A stretch of DNA of 64,000 nt from Mycolicibacterium gilvum (GTDB lineage: Bacteria > Actinomycetota > Actinomycetes > Mycobacteriales > Mycobacteriaceae). The DNA lies in contig NZ_UGQM01000001.1 in the NCBI RefSeq assembly GCF_900454025.1, positions 3,720,001 to 3,784,000 of the forward strand, read 5' to 3'. The notes below the pieces were generated by a model, which worked only from the letters and a program-made list of their open reading frames with translations, did no database searches and was not told the DNA's origin. Shown here in pieces: positions 33,334 to 41,902 of the stretch. Positions within the stretch are counted from its first letter, which is position 1; each line of letters starts with the position of its first letter. Both the position numbers and the translations under genes were made by a program.

Positions 33334-34832
33334 CCACGGCAGCCCATGAACAATGGCGCCCCACACTGTTGCTGACCCGCAGTTTCATCACCGACTACGT
33401 ACGCAATCCGGTCAACCTCATGATGCTCGTCGTGGTGCCGCTGGTGTTCGTGCTGGTCGCGGCCGGCTCGATCGCCGACGCAATGGAACTGTTGCGGGGC
33501 CGACCCGGAATGGCAACCCAAACCGCCACAGCGGGTTGGGCTGCTGGGTTCCTCTCGGGGCTGGCGATGTACTTTCAGATCCGTTCGGCTCGAATGGCTG
33601 ACAGGCGGTTGCTGTTGGCGGGCCTGCCGGCTGCGCGGCTTCTCGCCGCTCGGGCGGGCACCGGTCTGCTCATGGCCTGTCTCGTCTCAGCAGTGGCGCT
33701 GGCGGCGTTGGCCGTGCGGGTCGGTGTCGAGCATCCACTGCAGGTGATTCTCGGCACGCTGATGTTTGCGGTCATCTACCTCGCGATCGGCGCGCTCGTC
33801 GGGGCGGCGGTCGCCAATCCGGTCAACGGTGCAGTGGTCATACTGTTGATCTGGATGATCGACGTCTTCGTCGGACCAGCAGGCAGCGGTGGCGACTTTG
33901 TCGCGACCCGATGGTTCCCAACCCATTTCGTCACGCTGTGGATGGTGGACACGCCTTCACGCCATGCCGGGAAGCTAGGCGACCTGGGTCTCGCCTCGGT
34001 GTGGATGGTTGGCGCCCTGATTATTGCCGGGGTGGTCGTCGCGACCCGTTCCCGGACCGCGCGACGAGGTCGGCGCACCCCCGGTCAACTGGCCACCGCA
34101 CTGCGATTCGGTGTGGTCGACCTACGGCGCAATACCGTACTGCTAGCACTGCTGGTGATCGTTCCCGCCGCGTTCGTGCTGCTGGCCAAAGTCACCACCC
34201 CAGGACGATTCCTCATCGTGTCCGTCACCGAGAGCGGCACGACCTCAAAGGTGCCGTTCTGGTTTCCCGACGTCCACGCCGGAGCCATGGCTCCCATCGG
34301 TGTCGGGGCATTGGCTGCACTCGTGGGGATGTTCGTCGTCGTCGACGCCGCCAGCGGGGACGGGCGCTTACGCCTGTCCGGGTACCGCATCGCGGTCGTG
34401 ATAGCCGCCCGTCTAGGGGTGGTCGCCGTGGCTACCGTCGCTATTACTGCGGCCACGATGGCGATTACGGCGACGGTCTTCGACGCCAGGCAGTGGCCTG
34501 CCTATGTCGGAGCGAATCTGCTCATCGCCCTCACCTACGCGTTGATCGGTGTTGTTATCGGCCCACTGCTGGGCAAGGTCGCCGGGGTGTTCGTGGCATT
34601 CTTGATCCCCTTTCTCGATCTGGGCATCATCCAGAGCCCCATGCTGCGCCCCATACCTCAGGAGTGGGCGCAGATGCTGCCCGGGTACGGGGTGACCAGG
34701 GTGCTGTTCGATGCGAGCCTCACGGCGCGCTTCGATGAGACCTTGCCACTGATCAGCGCCTTCGCGTGGCTGGCTGGTCTGACGGTTGTGGCGGCGGCTG
34801 TCTTGGCCCGCGGGAGCAAGAAGGCCATATGA
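33330..34832 (+). CDS. ABC transporter permease, about 12 membrane segments
   Basis: 500 aa, ABC2-type membrane protein apparently formed of two halves: hydrophobic blocks at about residues 30-215 and 265-495 joined by a basic cytosolic loop (ATRSRTARRGRRTPGQLA). This fused arrangement needs only one permease gene with the upstream ATPase. ATGA overlap on both sides (ATPase at 33330, next gene at 34829) shows translational coupling. No substrate motif recognised. Confidence 0.85.
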   Translation: MTTAAHEQWRPTLLLTRSFITDYVRNPVNLMMLVVVPLVFVLVAAGSIADAMELLRGRPGMATQTATAGWAAGFLSGLAMYFQIRSARMADRRLLLAGLPAARLLAARAGTGLLMACLVSAVALAALAVRVGVEHPLQVILGTLMFAVIYLAIGALVGAAVANPVNGAVVILLIWMIDVFVGPAGSGGDFVATRWFPTHFVTLWMVDTPSRHAGKLGDLGLASVWMVGALIIAGVVVATRSRTARRGRRTPGQLATALRFGVVDLRRNTVLLALLVIVPAAFVLLAKVTTPGRFLIVSVTESGTTSKVPFWFPDVHAGAMAPIGVGALAALVGMFVVVDAASGDGRLRLSGYRIAVVIAARLGVVAVATVAITAATMAITATVFDARQWPAYVGANLLIALTYALIGVVIGPLLGKVAGVFVAFLIPFLDLGIIQSPMLRPIPQEWAQMLPGYGVTRVLFDASLTARFDETLPLISAFAWLAGLTVVAAAVLARGSKKAI

Positions 34833-35245
34833 GCGCTACAGCATGGCTATTCGTTGCCGGAGGCGCCATCGTGGCCGGGGTCGGCGGCTACTTCGTGATC
34901 GCTCGGCCGGCGCTCCTTCCGGAGGATCTGCGCTACCTACGCCGCAGCGACGGCGAGGTCGAAGCCGCGATACCGCGTCTGCGGAAGTGGCTGCATCTCG
35001 TGTTCATCGTGCTCGGCGGCCACATGGTGAGTACGGGAATCTTGACCATCTACGTGGCGGTAAGCGCGCTAGGTGACAACAACCCGTCGACTGTTGTGGT
35101 TCTTGCACTAGCCGGCGCGTCGTCCGTTGGCGCGATGGTGGTGGTGAACTTCCAGTTGCACTCAGCCTTTCGGTGGGTGCTCCTAGCAGCGTTGCTGCCG
35201 TGGGTAGTCGCCATCGGCTCTGCAGCTCTGTCGTGGTTGTCCTGA
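34829..35245 (+). CDS. hypothetical membrane protein, four segments
   Basis: 138 aa. Hydrophobic stretches around residues 5-25, 52-80, 85-108 and 112-135. ATG at 34829 overlaps the permease stop (ATGA), so it is the last gene of the exporter operon and probably works with it. No family recognised with certainty. Confidence 0.8.
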   Translation: MSATAWLFVAGGAIVAGVGGYFVIARPALLPEDLRYLRRSDGEVEAAIPRLRKWLHLVFIVLGGHMVSTGILTIYVAVSALGDNNPSTVVVLALAGASSVGAMVVVNFQLHSAFRWVLLAALLPWVVAIGSAALSWLS

Positions 35246-35339
35246 CGCAGTCGTGAGGATCGGTCAGCACCACTGCCAACTCGGCGACGATCGTCGGGGC
35301 GCTGCAACATCGGGCAAACGGCACACCCGAGGCACGGGG

Positions 35340-35591
35340 TCAGCGATCCCGGTGATCCCGTAATACGGCCAACCGATTGCGGTACTCGGCTTCGTCGATG
35401 TCGCCGCGTGCGAAGCGGTCGGCCAGCACCTGCGCGGGCGAGGGCGGTGAAGGGACCCGTGAGGTGCCGGCACCGGTGCTGGATTTGATGAGCGCAAAAA
35501 TGCCCACGATCAGCAACGCCCAAAACAGCACCATCCCGATCCCCATCACGGTATAGCCCCACCAACCCATGTTGTCGTCGTACCAGTACAT
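35340..35591 (-). CDS. SHOCT-domain small membrane protein, paralogue A
   Basis: 83 aa. Aromatic N terminus MYWYDDNMGWWGY, one membrane helix (VMGIGMVLFWALLIVGIFAL), a linker, and a C-terminal SHOCT motif (LADRFARGDIDEAEYRNRLA). Very similar to the protein at 54282-54545. SHOCT proteins are small membrane-tethered factors of unknown role. ATG at 35591 used, with AGAAGGA upstream. It lies between the exporter operon and the DUF305 gene, on the opposite strand to the former. Confidence 0.85.
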   Translation of the reverse strand: MYWYDDNMGWWGYTVMGIGMVLFWALLIVGIFALIKSSTGAGTSRVPSPPSPAQVLADRFARGDIDEAEYRNRLAVLRDHRDR

Positions 35592-35765
35592 CAAGGCGAA
35601 TCCTTCTCCGTCGTAGAATATCTGACTGCCGCGCCCTACATTTGGACGTTCCGTTATGGCCGGAAGGCACTGACCCAGAGGGAAATTGACGTCGCGCGTC
35701 TTGCGGCTGCCCGGAGTCGAAAGCTATACACCCCGATCGGTGCCCAGCAGCATGACGCCGAGCAC

Positions 35766-36539
35766 CTACAACGAGCCCAGAATGGTCTGCATGGTGGCGA
35801 TCTCTTGCTGTTGGGACGTCACGATGGAGCGACCGAGTTCCTTCATCGGCGGATACTGGCCGCCCTCTATCACGTGCTGCGCCATCGTGATAGCGCCTTG
35901 GTGATGTTGGATCATCTGTGTCAGGAACAGCTTGGCGGCTTCGACTCCCTGAGCGTTTTGAAGCGCTGCCATGTCTTGCGGCGACATCATTCCCATCATT
36001 CCGTCCATGCCGGGCATCCCCGGCATCATGGTTCCGCTCGGCATCATGCTGTTGGGCATGCCTGGCATGGCACTCGAACCTGGCATTGCGCTTGTCGTCT
36101 CGGGGGGCGTCGACGTGCCGGTGTGATGTGGGTCCGACGTTCGACTCGGGGTTGCGCTCTGTCTGGGCGTTTCCATGCCGGGCATCATCGGCATTGCTTC
36201 CGGCTGACCCCACTCGCTTAGCCACGATCGCATTTCTTCGATCTCGGGGCCCTGCGCCGCCTTAATCTGGTTCGCCATATCCACGACACGGCCGTCGATC
36301 CCCGCCTTGGCGATGATGATGTCGCTCATTTCGATGGCTTGCTGGTGGTGCGGAATCATGTGTTGCGCGAACATGACGTCGACCTGGTTGTGCGGCTCAG
36401 CCGCTGACGGGGATGCGGAGGTCGACGTGGCGGTGTTCGATTGGCCGCCTTCATTACTCGTCGAGTTGCTACACGCGGTCAGCGCGAGCAGCGCCGCGGT
36501 CACCGCCACCCCTGCGGCCAGCCTATTGCTCATCTTCAT
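35766..36539 (-). CDS. DUF305 lipoprotein with Met-rich insert
   Basis: 257 aa. Signal peptide with lipobox LTAC (LLALTACSNST). Two DUF305/ferritin-like helix pairs carrying HH motifs: FAQHMIPHHQQAIEMSD near residue 53 and FLTQMIQHHQGAITMAQ near residue 215. Between them a Pro/Met-rich insert (MPGMPNSMMPSGTMMPGMPG). The family is linked to copper in many bacteria, and Met/His clusters suit Cu(I) binding outside the membrane. ATG at 36539 with AAAGGGAA upstream. Confidence 0.9.
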   Translation of the reverse strand: MKMSNRLAAGVAVTAALLALTACSNSTSNEGGQSNTATSTSASPSAAEPHNQVDVMFAQHMIPHHQQAIEMSDIIIAKAGIDGRVVDMANQIKAAQGPEIEEMRSWLSEWGQPEAMPMMPGMETPRQSATPSRTSDPHHTGTSTPPETTSAMPGSSAMPGMPNSMMPSGTMMPGMPGMDGMMGMMSPQDMAALQNAQGVEAAKLFLTQMIQHHQGAITMAQHVIEGGQYPPMKELGRSIVTSQQQEIATMQTILGSL

Positions 36540-36640
36540 TGGATTCCCTTTCGCTGTCGGCGCATCCGATACAGGATGCGTGTCATGTGGTGTGCTCGTT
36601 CCGGCTGCAGCCTGCCGAGCACACGGTGGTCGGCCTGGAC

Positions 36641-37153
36641 TCATTGCCGTGCCTCGGGGATCTTCACCCGACCGATCGCTCCGCGCGGCCGCCGCAGGAT
36701 GTCCAGAAGGGACATGCCCATGGCATACGTGAACAAGGTACGTTCGGGACGGATACGAATGAAACACAGGTCGCCGCCCTCGCTCACGATGCGTCGCTCC
36801 GTGGCGAGTATTCGGCGCAGGAACCACGACCCCGCGAATGCCCGATTGGCTTGCTCATCATCATCGGAAACTACTGTCGCGGTACCCATGAACTGGATCA
36901 CGCGCGGCGGGAACATAGGGACGAAGCGATGCGGGACAGGTGCAACGAAGGCCACATCGGAATGTGCACGAAGATTCTGCACCTTACGGGTGGACGTCCG
37001 CGTCGTGACAAACAGGGCCAACGGCTCACCCGGTGACGAAACCGCGAACACCACACCGGTCGCATGCGGTGCGCCCAGTTCGGTCAGTGTCGACAGCGTG
37101 CCGAACGTCGCTTTCCTTAGAGCGTTTTCGACGAAGTCGAAGTCGACGTTCAC
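36641..37153 (-). CDS. PPOX-fold (pyridoxamine phosphate oxidase-like) protein
   Basis: 170 aa split beta-barrel flavin/deazaflavin-type protein: TFGTLSTLTELGAPHATGVV, LFVTTRTSTRKVQNLRAHSD and IQFMGTATVV match the PPOX family pattern. Its ATG overlaps the stop of the decayed P-type ATPase reading frame (ATGA, 37150-37153), so it was co-translated with the metal ATPase. Cofactor and reaction not determinable. Confidence 0.82.
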   Translation of the reverse strand: MNVDFDFVENALRKATFGTLSTLTELGAPHATGVVFAVSSPGEPLALFVTTRTSTRKVQNLRAHSDVAFVAPVPHRFVPMFPPRVIQFMGTATVVSDDDEQANRAFAGSWFLRRILATERRIVSEGGDLCFIRIRPERTLFTYAMGMSLLDILRRPRGAIGRVKIPEARQ

Positions 37154-37862
37154 CGCTGCCCCCCGTCAACGCGGGACAGCGTCCCGGTACGGCCCCGACC
37201 GCTGCGCAAATCGCTGAACCGAAACCGTTTTTGGCTGCTAGCCGCAACATCGTCAACGGTCGCAGCCGCGGCCGGATGCTCCGATGCGGATTCGATCGCC
37301 GACACCCTGCCGACAAGCTCGTCTCCGCCCATGCCGACCACAAAGTCAGTAACCGTAGGCTGCCGCTCGGTCAACGCGCCGGAATGCGTCGACATCGCGG
37401 TGATGGACGAAATCGAGGTTTCCATCGTGGCCGCGCTGTCGAGCAGCGGACCGCGCGCGGCGAGAAGTTCTGCGCCGGCGATGATTGCGGTGCCCGTCGC
37501 CACCGCGAGCCCGCGATGACCCATCATCTCGCGTAGAAATGGCCCCTCTGCTAGTGGCGGCTGATTTTCCTCGCGGTTGGCATCAAGGTGTAACTCGGCA
37601 AGCTCGGCGCTGGCTCCGGCCGGAGAATCGCAGGCAGGGTCGGGCACGACGCGGCCTGCACAATGGGATTCATAGTCGCGCACCCATGGACGTGGCTGCG
37701 CGACCGGGGTTTCGGTGGGCTCGTAGGTGATGCTGGCAGTGTGGTTGGCGGCGTAGGCAGTCACGGCTACAACGCCTTTAACATGCTGCAGCGTGACTCG
37801 TCGATCCACGGAGATGCCGCCCAGTGCAGAGCACTGACGTTGAGGGTCGCATTTTCTGTCAT
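37150..37862 (-). pseudogene. decayed P-type metal ATPase (internally deleted, frameshifted)
   Basis: Starts at ATG 37862 (MTENATLNVSALHWAASPW), then shifts frame near 37770. The N-terminal segment parallels the intact ATPase at 44900: WVRDYESHCAGRVVPDPACD against [21 protein letters not shown] large deletion then joins it to the region just before and after the phosphorylation site. There SAATMETSISSITAM and ALTERQPTVTDFVV align with the intact protein, but the DKTGT aspartate is gone (MSTHSGALT). ATPase activity is impossible. Confidence 0.85.
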
Positions 37863-38190
37863 GGCACTCCCCTCCAGTGCGGTACGTGTTCTGCCAGGCG
37901 CAGCCTGAGTACCAGCTTTGTCTCCCCGGATACCGCTCTTCTTATTCCTTTGACGAAGATTTGATAAAGCAACTCGCACCGAAGCCGACGTCGAGGCGCC
38001 CCGGGCCACCGTGCACGCCTTCACACACGGCCCCCTGTGCGTGTGGCTCCCGTGAACCCATCGCGGGGGCCACTGACCCGATGGCCGAGGCGACCATCCC
38101 GAGCCCCGCCGCCGTCTCAACCAGCCGACGACCGCCTGTTTCGGTGGGCGATGACGAAGGGTGAAGCGGGAGAGGAAGATGGAGGGCGTT
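37863..38190. other. divergent promoter region between ATPase remnant and PPK2 gene
   Basis: About 330 bp without a supported gene. It contains the 18-bp tandem motif at 37951-37968 and a comparatively AT-rich patch around 37930-37975 (TTCTTATTCCTTTGACG), which is a plausible promoter. Longer open frames here are shadow frames. Confidence 0.55.
37951..37968 (-). promoter_or_regulatory. tandem half-site motif, copy 1
   Basis: Minus-strand reading TTTATCA-AATC-TTCGTCA: the variant of TTCATCG-AATC-TTCATCG, two half-sites 11 bp apart. It sits 89 bp upstream of the decayed ATPase start (37862). Same layout as at 44696, 56507 and 56723. Confidence 0.5.
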
Positions 38191-39057
38191 ATGACACACA
38201 AGAAGGCCCCGCCCGGGTGGGCCACATCGCCGTCCCGTTCGCTGCGGGCGGGATCAGGCGGCACCTGTCTGGCCGATCTGGACGCGGCGTCGACCCCCGG
38301 CTTCTCGGGTGGAAAATCAGAAGCCGCGTCGCTGTTGGAGACGCGAGGCCGCTACCTGAACGAACTTCAAGAGATGCTCTACGCAAACGCCGTGTCGGGC
38401 CAGGGACGTTCTGTGCTTCTCGTGCTGCAAGGTATGGATACCGCAGGAAAGGGCGGCATCATTCGCCACGTGCTCGGGCTGGTCAATCCGGAAGGCATCG
38501 ACCACGCCCCCTTCGGCGTCCCGACGGCCGAGGAACGTCAGCATCATTTTTTGTGGCGTACCTACAAAGCACTACCGCGACTCGGGCACATCGGCGTGTT
38601 CGATCGCTCTCATTACGAGGATGTCCTCGTCGCGCGGGTGCATCGCCTCGTTCCCGAAGCAGTATGGGAGACGCGCTACGGGGAGATCAACGATTTCGAA
38701 CGCCAGCTGGCAAATCAAGGAACGGTGATCGTGAAGGTAGCGATGTTCGTCTCACTGGCCGAGCAAAAGAATCGGTTGTTGGCCAGATTGCGTGACCCAG
38801 AAAAGAATTGGAAATACGACCGCAAAGACGTCGAGGAGCGCTTGCTGTGGCCCCACTACCAGGAGGCCTATCAGGCGATTTTGGATAGAACGTCCACCGA
38901 CGTCGCACCCTGGCATGTCGTGCCATGTGACCACAAATGGTACAGCCGCCTCGCCGTCGCCGAACTGCTGATCGATGCGCTCGAGGGGATGGAACTTGCT
39001 TGGCCCACACCAATCTATGACGTAGACGAAGAGATCGCCAGAGTGATGCGCAGCTGA
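38191..39057 (+). CDS. PPK2-family polyphosphate kinase
   Basis: 288 aa. Walker A-like GMDTAGKGGIIRHV near residue 82, lid and catalytic FDRSHYEDVLVARVH, and PEKNWKYDRKDVEERLLWP: a standard class I/II PPK2 core. It transfers phosphate between polyphosphate and nucleotides. ATG at 38191 chosen because GGAGG precedes it; 38179 is an alternative. Cytosolic, probably supplying nucleotides or consuming polyphosphate during metal stress (inference from context). Confidence 0.92.
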   Translation: MTHKKAPPGWATSPSRSLRAGSGGTCLADLDAASTPGFSGGKSEAASLLETRGRYLNELQEMLYANAVSGQGRSVLLVLQGMDTAGKGGIIRHVLGLVNPEGIDHAPFGVPTAEERQHHFLWRTYKALPRLGHIGVFDRSHYEDVLVARVHRLVPEAVWETRYGEINDFERQLANQGTVIVKVAMFVSLAEQKNRLLARLRDPEKNWKYDRKDVEERLLWPHYQEAYQAILDRTSTDVAPWHVVPCDHKWYSRLAVAELLIDALEGMELAWPTPIYDVDEEIARVMRS

Positions 39058-39746
39058 CCAACGCTCCTAACCTTTTGCCTCCCGAGGAGACGCCGCGGTG
39101 CGCCCATAGGCTCGACGCTGCTGCCCACCGTGCCACTCCCCTACTCGCACTGGTGCCCAATAGCGTTGGGAACCAACTCTTCTGCGTGCATTCCCGGGCG
39201 AGAGCGCCGCACTGACACACCCCGCCGCGTCAGGGATCCGGATTTTGGCAGATTGCGGGTGACCTCGCACCGGGGACAACGTCGGCGTCCATCTGCCGAT
39301 CTTCGCCGCCTGCCGCCACCATTTCCGCATTCGCCACAGCGTTCCTCATCGGTACGGCCATCCGGTGCGCCGCCCGGAGATACGCCGCATTGCACCTGGT
39401 CATTGCGAAGGGGGCAATCACGCTGATGCCACATCGTTTTAACCTTCGCGCTGATCGGGATCGGCGTCGCAATATCCATGATCGGTGCCCTTCAGCATGT
39501 AACCCACGACCAACACTCGCGATCAGCATCGTGAAACCCGGCAACCCCAAACAGGTGAAGAACACTGCCGTCCATCGGTGAAGCTGACCATCCAAAACTT
39601 GGTGGTCGTAGTCATGGCGATGGGATGGCCGGGAAAACCTGCATGCGGCCGCGGTGACGGTACCCGCTCGTCAGTGCCTGTATGGCGTTTGGCTATCGGG
39701 TTTTCGGATTGGCCCATCGCGGCCGCCCACCGGTTAGGGTCGGCGG
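39058..39746. other. no supported gene; possible decayed small membrane protein
   Basis: About 690 bp between PPK2 and the alpha/beta hydrolase. On the minus strand from 39595 a frame opens MDGQLHRWTAVFFTCLGLPG then FTMLIASVG (helix-like). With a one-base shift near 39510 it would continue GYMLKGTDHGYCDADPDQ to a stop, giving about 50 aa. A further minus-strand frame has CGECG and CPRCE. None has family support, so nothing is called. Confidence 0.4.
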
Positions 39747-41495
39747 GTGAGCGCTTCCCCGTGTCCCACTCCGGTGCAGTCGGAGGAATCAGCCAACGAA
39801 CGGGGCTCTATCACGGTCGTCGGGTTGGATTTGTTCGGCTTGGTGTTCGCATTATTTTTCTTCGCGTGGAGTCTGAGTCCGTCGCTGCTGCCGAGGGATT
39901 GGTTGTTCCAGGGCATTATCAGCGGCGTCACGAGCGTGAGCGGCTACGGTGCCGGCCTGCTGCTCGCCTTCCCGCTACGCCGGTGGGTTGAGCCACTGGT
40001 GTTCTGGTGCACGCAACAACGCAGGTTCCAGGTTGTGGCTGACACCATCGGCATCGTGCTGGCGTTGTCGACGGTGGTCGCCACATTGCTCGTCGCCGGG
40101 AACTGGCAGCGAGATATCGACACACTCATGGGGATGCCGCCGATGGTCACCGTGGCGTATCTGCGCACCGGAGTTGTCAGCGTCGCGATCTTCGTCACCG
40201 TACCTGGGCTCTCCCGCGGGCTGCGGCGGGCGGCGCGTTGGATTGCGCGGCTGCTCAGCGAACGGCTCCGTGTGCCACCCGCTGTGGCGCATGCGTCCGC
40301 GCCGGTCGTGGTGGCCGTCGCCGTCGCGGCGGTCGTCAACGAAGTCATTTTGACCGGCAGTTCCGAAGCCGCCCGCCGCGTCTTCGGCGCGCAGAACAAC
40401 GGCACGCAGCCCGGCGTTGTACAACCGTTCGAAGCCGAACGTTCCGGGAGCCCGGAATCCGCGTCGAGATGGGAGACGCTGGGTCTGCAGGGCCGGTCCT
40501 TCGTCGCCGGCGGCGTGGGACCCGCGGAACTCGCCAAAATCAACGGGGGCCGCGCGCAGGTGCCGGTCCGGGTCTACGCCGGCTTGGAGTCCGCGCCGGA
40601 CACCGCGGCCCGGGTGAGGCTGATCCTCGACGAGCTTGACCGCACCAGAGCCTGGGATCGGCGGATCCTCGTCGTGGCGGGTGCCACCGGAACAGGCTGG
40701 ATCAATCCTGTCGCCGCCGAGTCCATCGAGCTGATGTACAACGGAGATTCGGCCATCGCGGCGATGCAGTATTCATTTCTGCCCAGCTGGATCTCCTTCC
40801 TCGTCGACCGCTCCGCCGCGACGGCAGTAGGCGACGCGCTTATCACTGCCATTCACCAGCGGTGGTCGGAGATGCCCGAGGACAGACGTCCCCGGCTGGT
40901 CGTCTACGGCGAAAGCCTCGGATCTCAGTCCGCGGAGGCCGCCTACGGCGATCTGAGCGATCTGCGCCGATCGGTTGACGGAGCCCTGTTTGTGGGTCCA
41001 CCGAACTCCAACCGCCTCTGGCGCGACGTTGAGGACCGACGCGACCCCGGCACTACGGAGGTGCTGCCCACCTACGCTGGAGGATTAGTCGTCAGGTTCG
41101 CGTCAAACAGGAACAATCTTGCTGTGCTGGGCACCAACTCGCCGCACGCGATCACCGAACCATGGCTTCAACCACGAGTGTTGTACCTGCAGCACGCATC
41201 CGACCCCATCGTGTGGTGGAGCCCCGAGCTGCTGTGGTCGCGGCCGGACTGGTTGGCCGAAGCGCCCGGCGATGACCGGATCGGCGCGATGCGGTGGTAC
41301 CCCATCGTGACGTTCTGGCAGGTGACCGCCGATCTCACCCGTGCACAGTCCCAACCGCCCGGATATGGGCACAACTACGACGACCTGATTCCCTACGCGC
41401 TGGCCGCGGTTGCCGCGCCGCCAGGCTGGACCGCGGCAGACACTCAACGCGTGTCCCAGACGCTGGAGGCCGACGCACCGAACCGAAGCCGGTGA
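39747..41495 (+). CDS. membrane alpha/beta-hydrolase (Abhydrolase_9 type)
   Basis: 582 aa. Four or five membrane helices in residues 25-205, then an extracytoplasmic or cytosolic hydrolase-like domain with nucleophile elbow GESLGSQSAEAAYG near residue 390, GGLVVRFASNRNN, and HASDPIVWW and GHNYDD supplying likely Asp and His. This architecture is typical of actinobacterial DUF2319-type proteins of unknown substrate. GTG at 39747 or a slightly later start. It is preceded by the 690-bp gap, so it has its own promoter. Confidence 0.85.
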   Translation: MSASPCPTPVQSEESANERGSITVVGLDLFGLVFALFFFAWSLSPSLLPRDWLFQGIISGVTSVSGYGAGLLLAFPLRRWVEPLVFWCTQQRRFQVVADTIGIVLALSTVVATLLVAGNWQRDIDTLMGMPPMVTVAYLRTGVVSVAIFVTVPGLSRGLRRAARWIARLLSERLRVPPAVAHASAPVVVAVAVAAVVNEVILTGSSEAARRVFGAQNNGTQPGVVQPFEAERSGSPESASRWETLGLQGRSFVAGGVGPAELAKINGGRAQVPVRVYAGLESAPDTAARVRLILDELDRTRAWDRRILVVAGATGTGWINPVAAESIELMYNGDSAIAAMQYSFLPSWISFLVDRSAATAVGDALITAIHQRWSEMPEDRRPRLVVYGESLGSQSAEAAYGDLSDLRRSVDGALFVGPPNSNRLWRDVEDRRDPGTTEVLPTYAGGLVVRFASNRNNLAVLGTNSPHAITEPWLQPRVLYLQHASDPIVWWSPELLWSRPDWLAEAPGDDRIGAMRWYPIVTFWQVTADLTRAQSQPPGYGHNYDDLIPYALAAVAAPPGWTAADTQRVSQTLEADAPNRSR

Positions 41496-41651
41496 AAGCT
41501 TCGGCACTCCCGCGGGCTCAGCCGATCTGCTGACCTACGTGCGGACTACCGAGAGATCAGGCAGCCACCTGCGGTGAAAGCCAATCGCTCAGCGCGACCG
41601 CCATCTCCTGGATCACGCGGCCAACGAACCGAGCGGCCCCAGCGCCGAGAC

Positions 41652-41900
41652 ATGTCACGAACACAGTGCTTTTCGGCAGTCCGTCTCGTCCGGCTCGGAG
41701 GGCAAGCGTCAGCGGACCACGAGAACTGCGGAGAGGCCACCCACTACGTCCTTCACGGCCGCGGGCGCTTAGCAAGCCATGACACGCAGCGGGAGGCCAT
41801 CACCGGCGATCTGCTGGAGCTGCCACCAGTCCGACAGCGACTTGAGGCCGTCACCGACGCAGCGGTACTCCTCACGGTCGCGAAGTCTCAGCGCCGCCTT
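41652..41900 (+). pseudogene. cupin-domain protein remnant
   Basis: The frame reads GQASADHENCGEATHYVLHGR followed by GDLLELPPVRQRLEAVTD and AAVLLTVAKS, which matches a small single-cupin protein (metal-binding strand HENxGEATxYVLxGR and closing DAAVLLTVAK). The N-terminal part looks scrambled and the frame runs without a stop into the 3' end of the convergent ATPase gene (to 42038). It looks like a decayed cupin gene cut when the ATPase region arrived. Confidence 0.5.
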
Positions 41901-41902
41901 GG

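Noticed and set aside
39141..39479. Minus-strand zinc-ribbon-like protein (CGECG, CPRCE)
   Set aside because: No family match, no ribosome site and low-complexity Arg/Gly sequence; likely a chance frame in GC-rich DNA.
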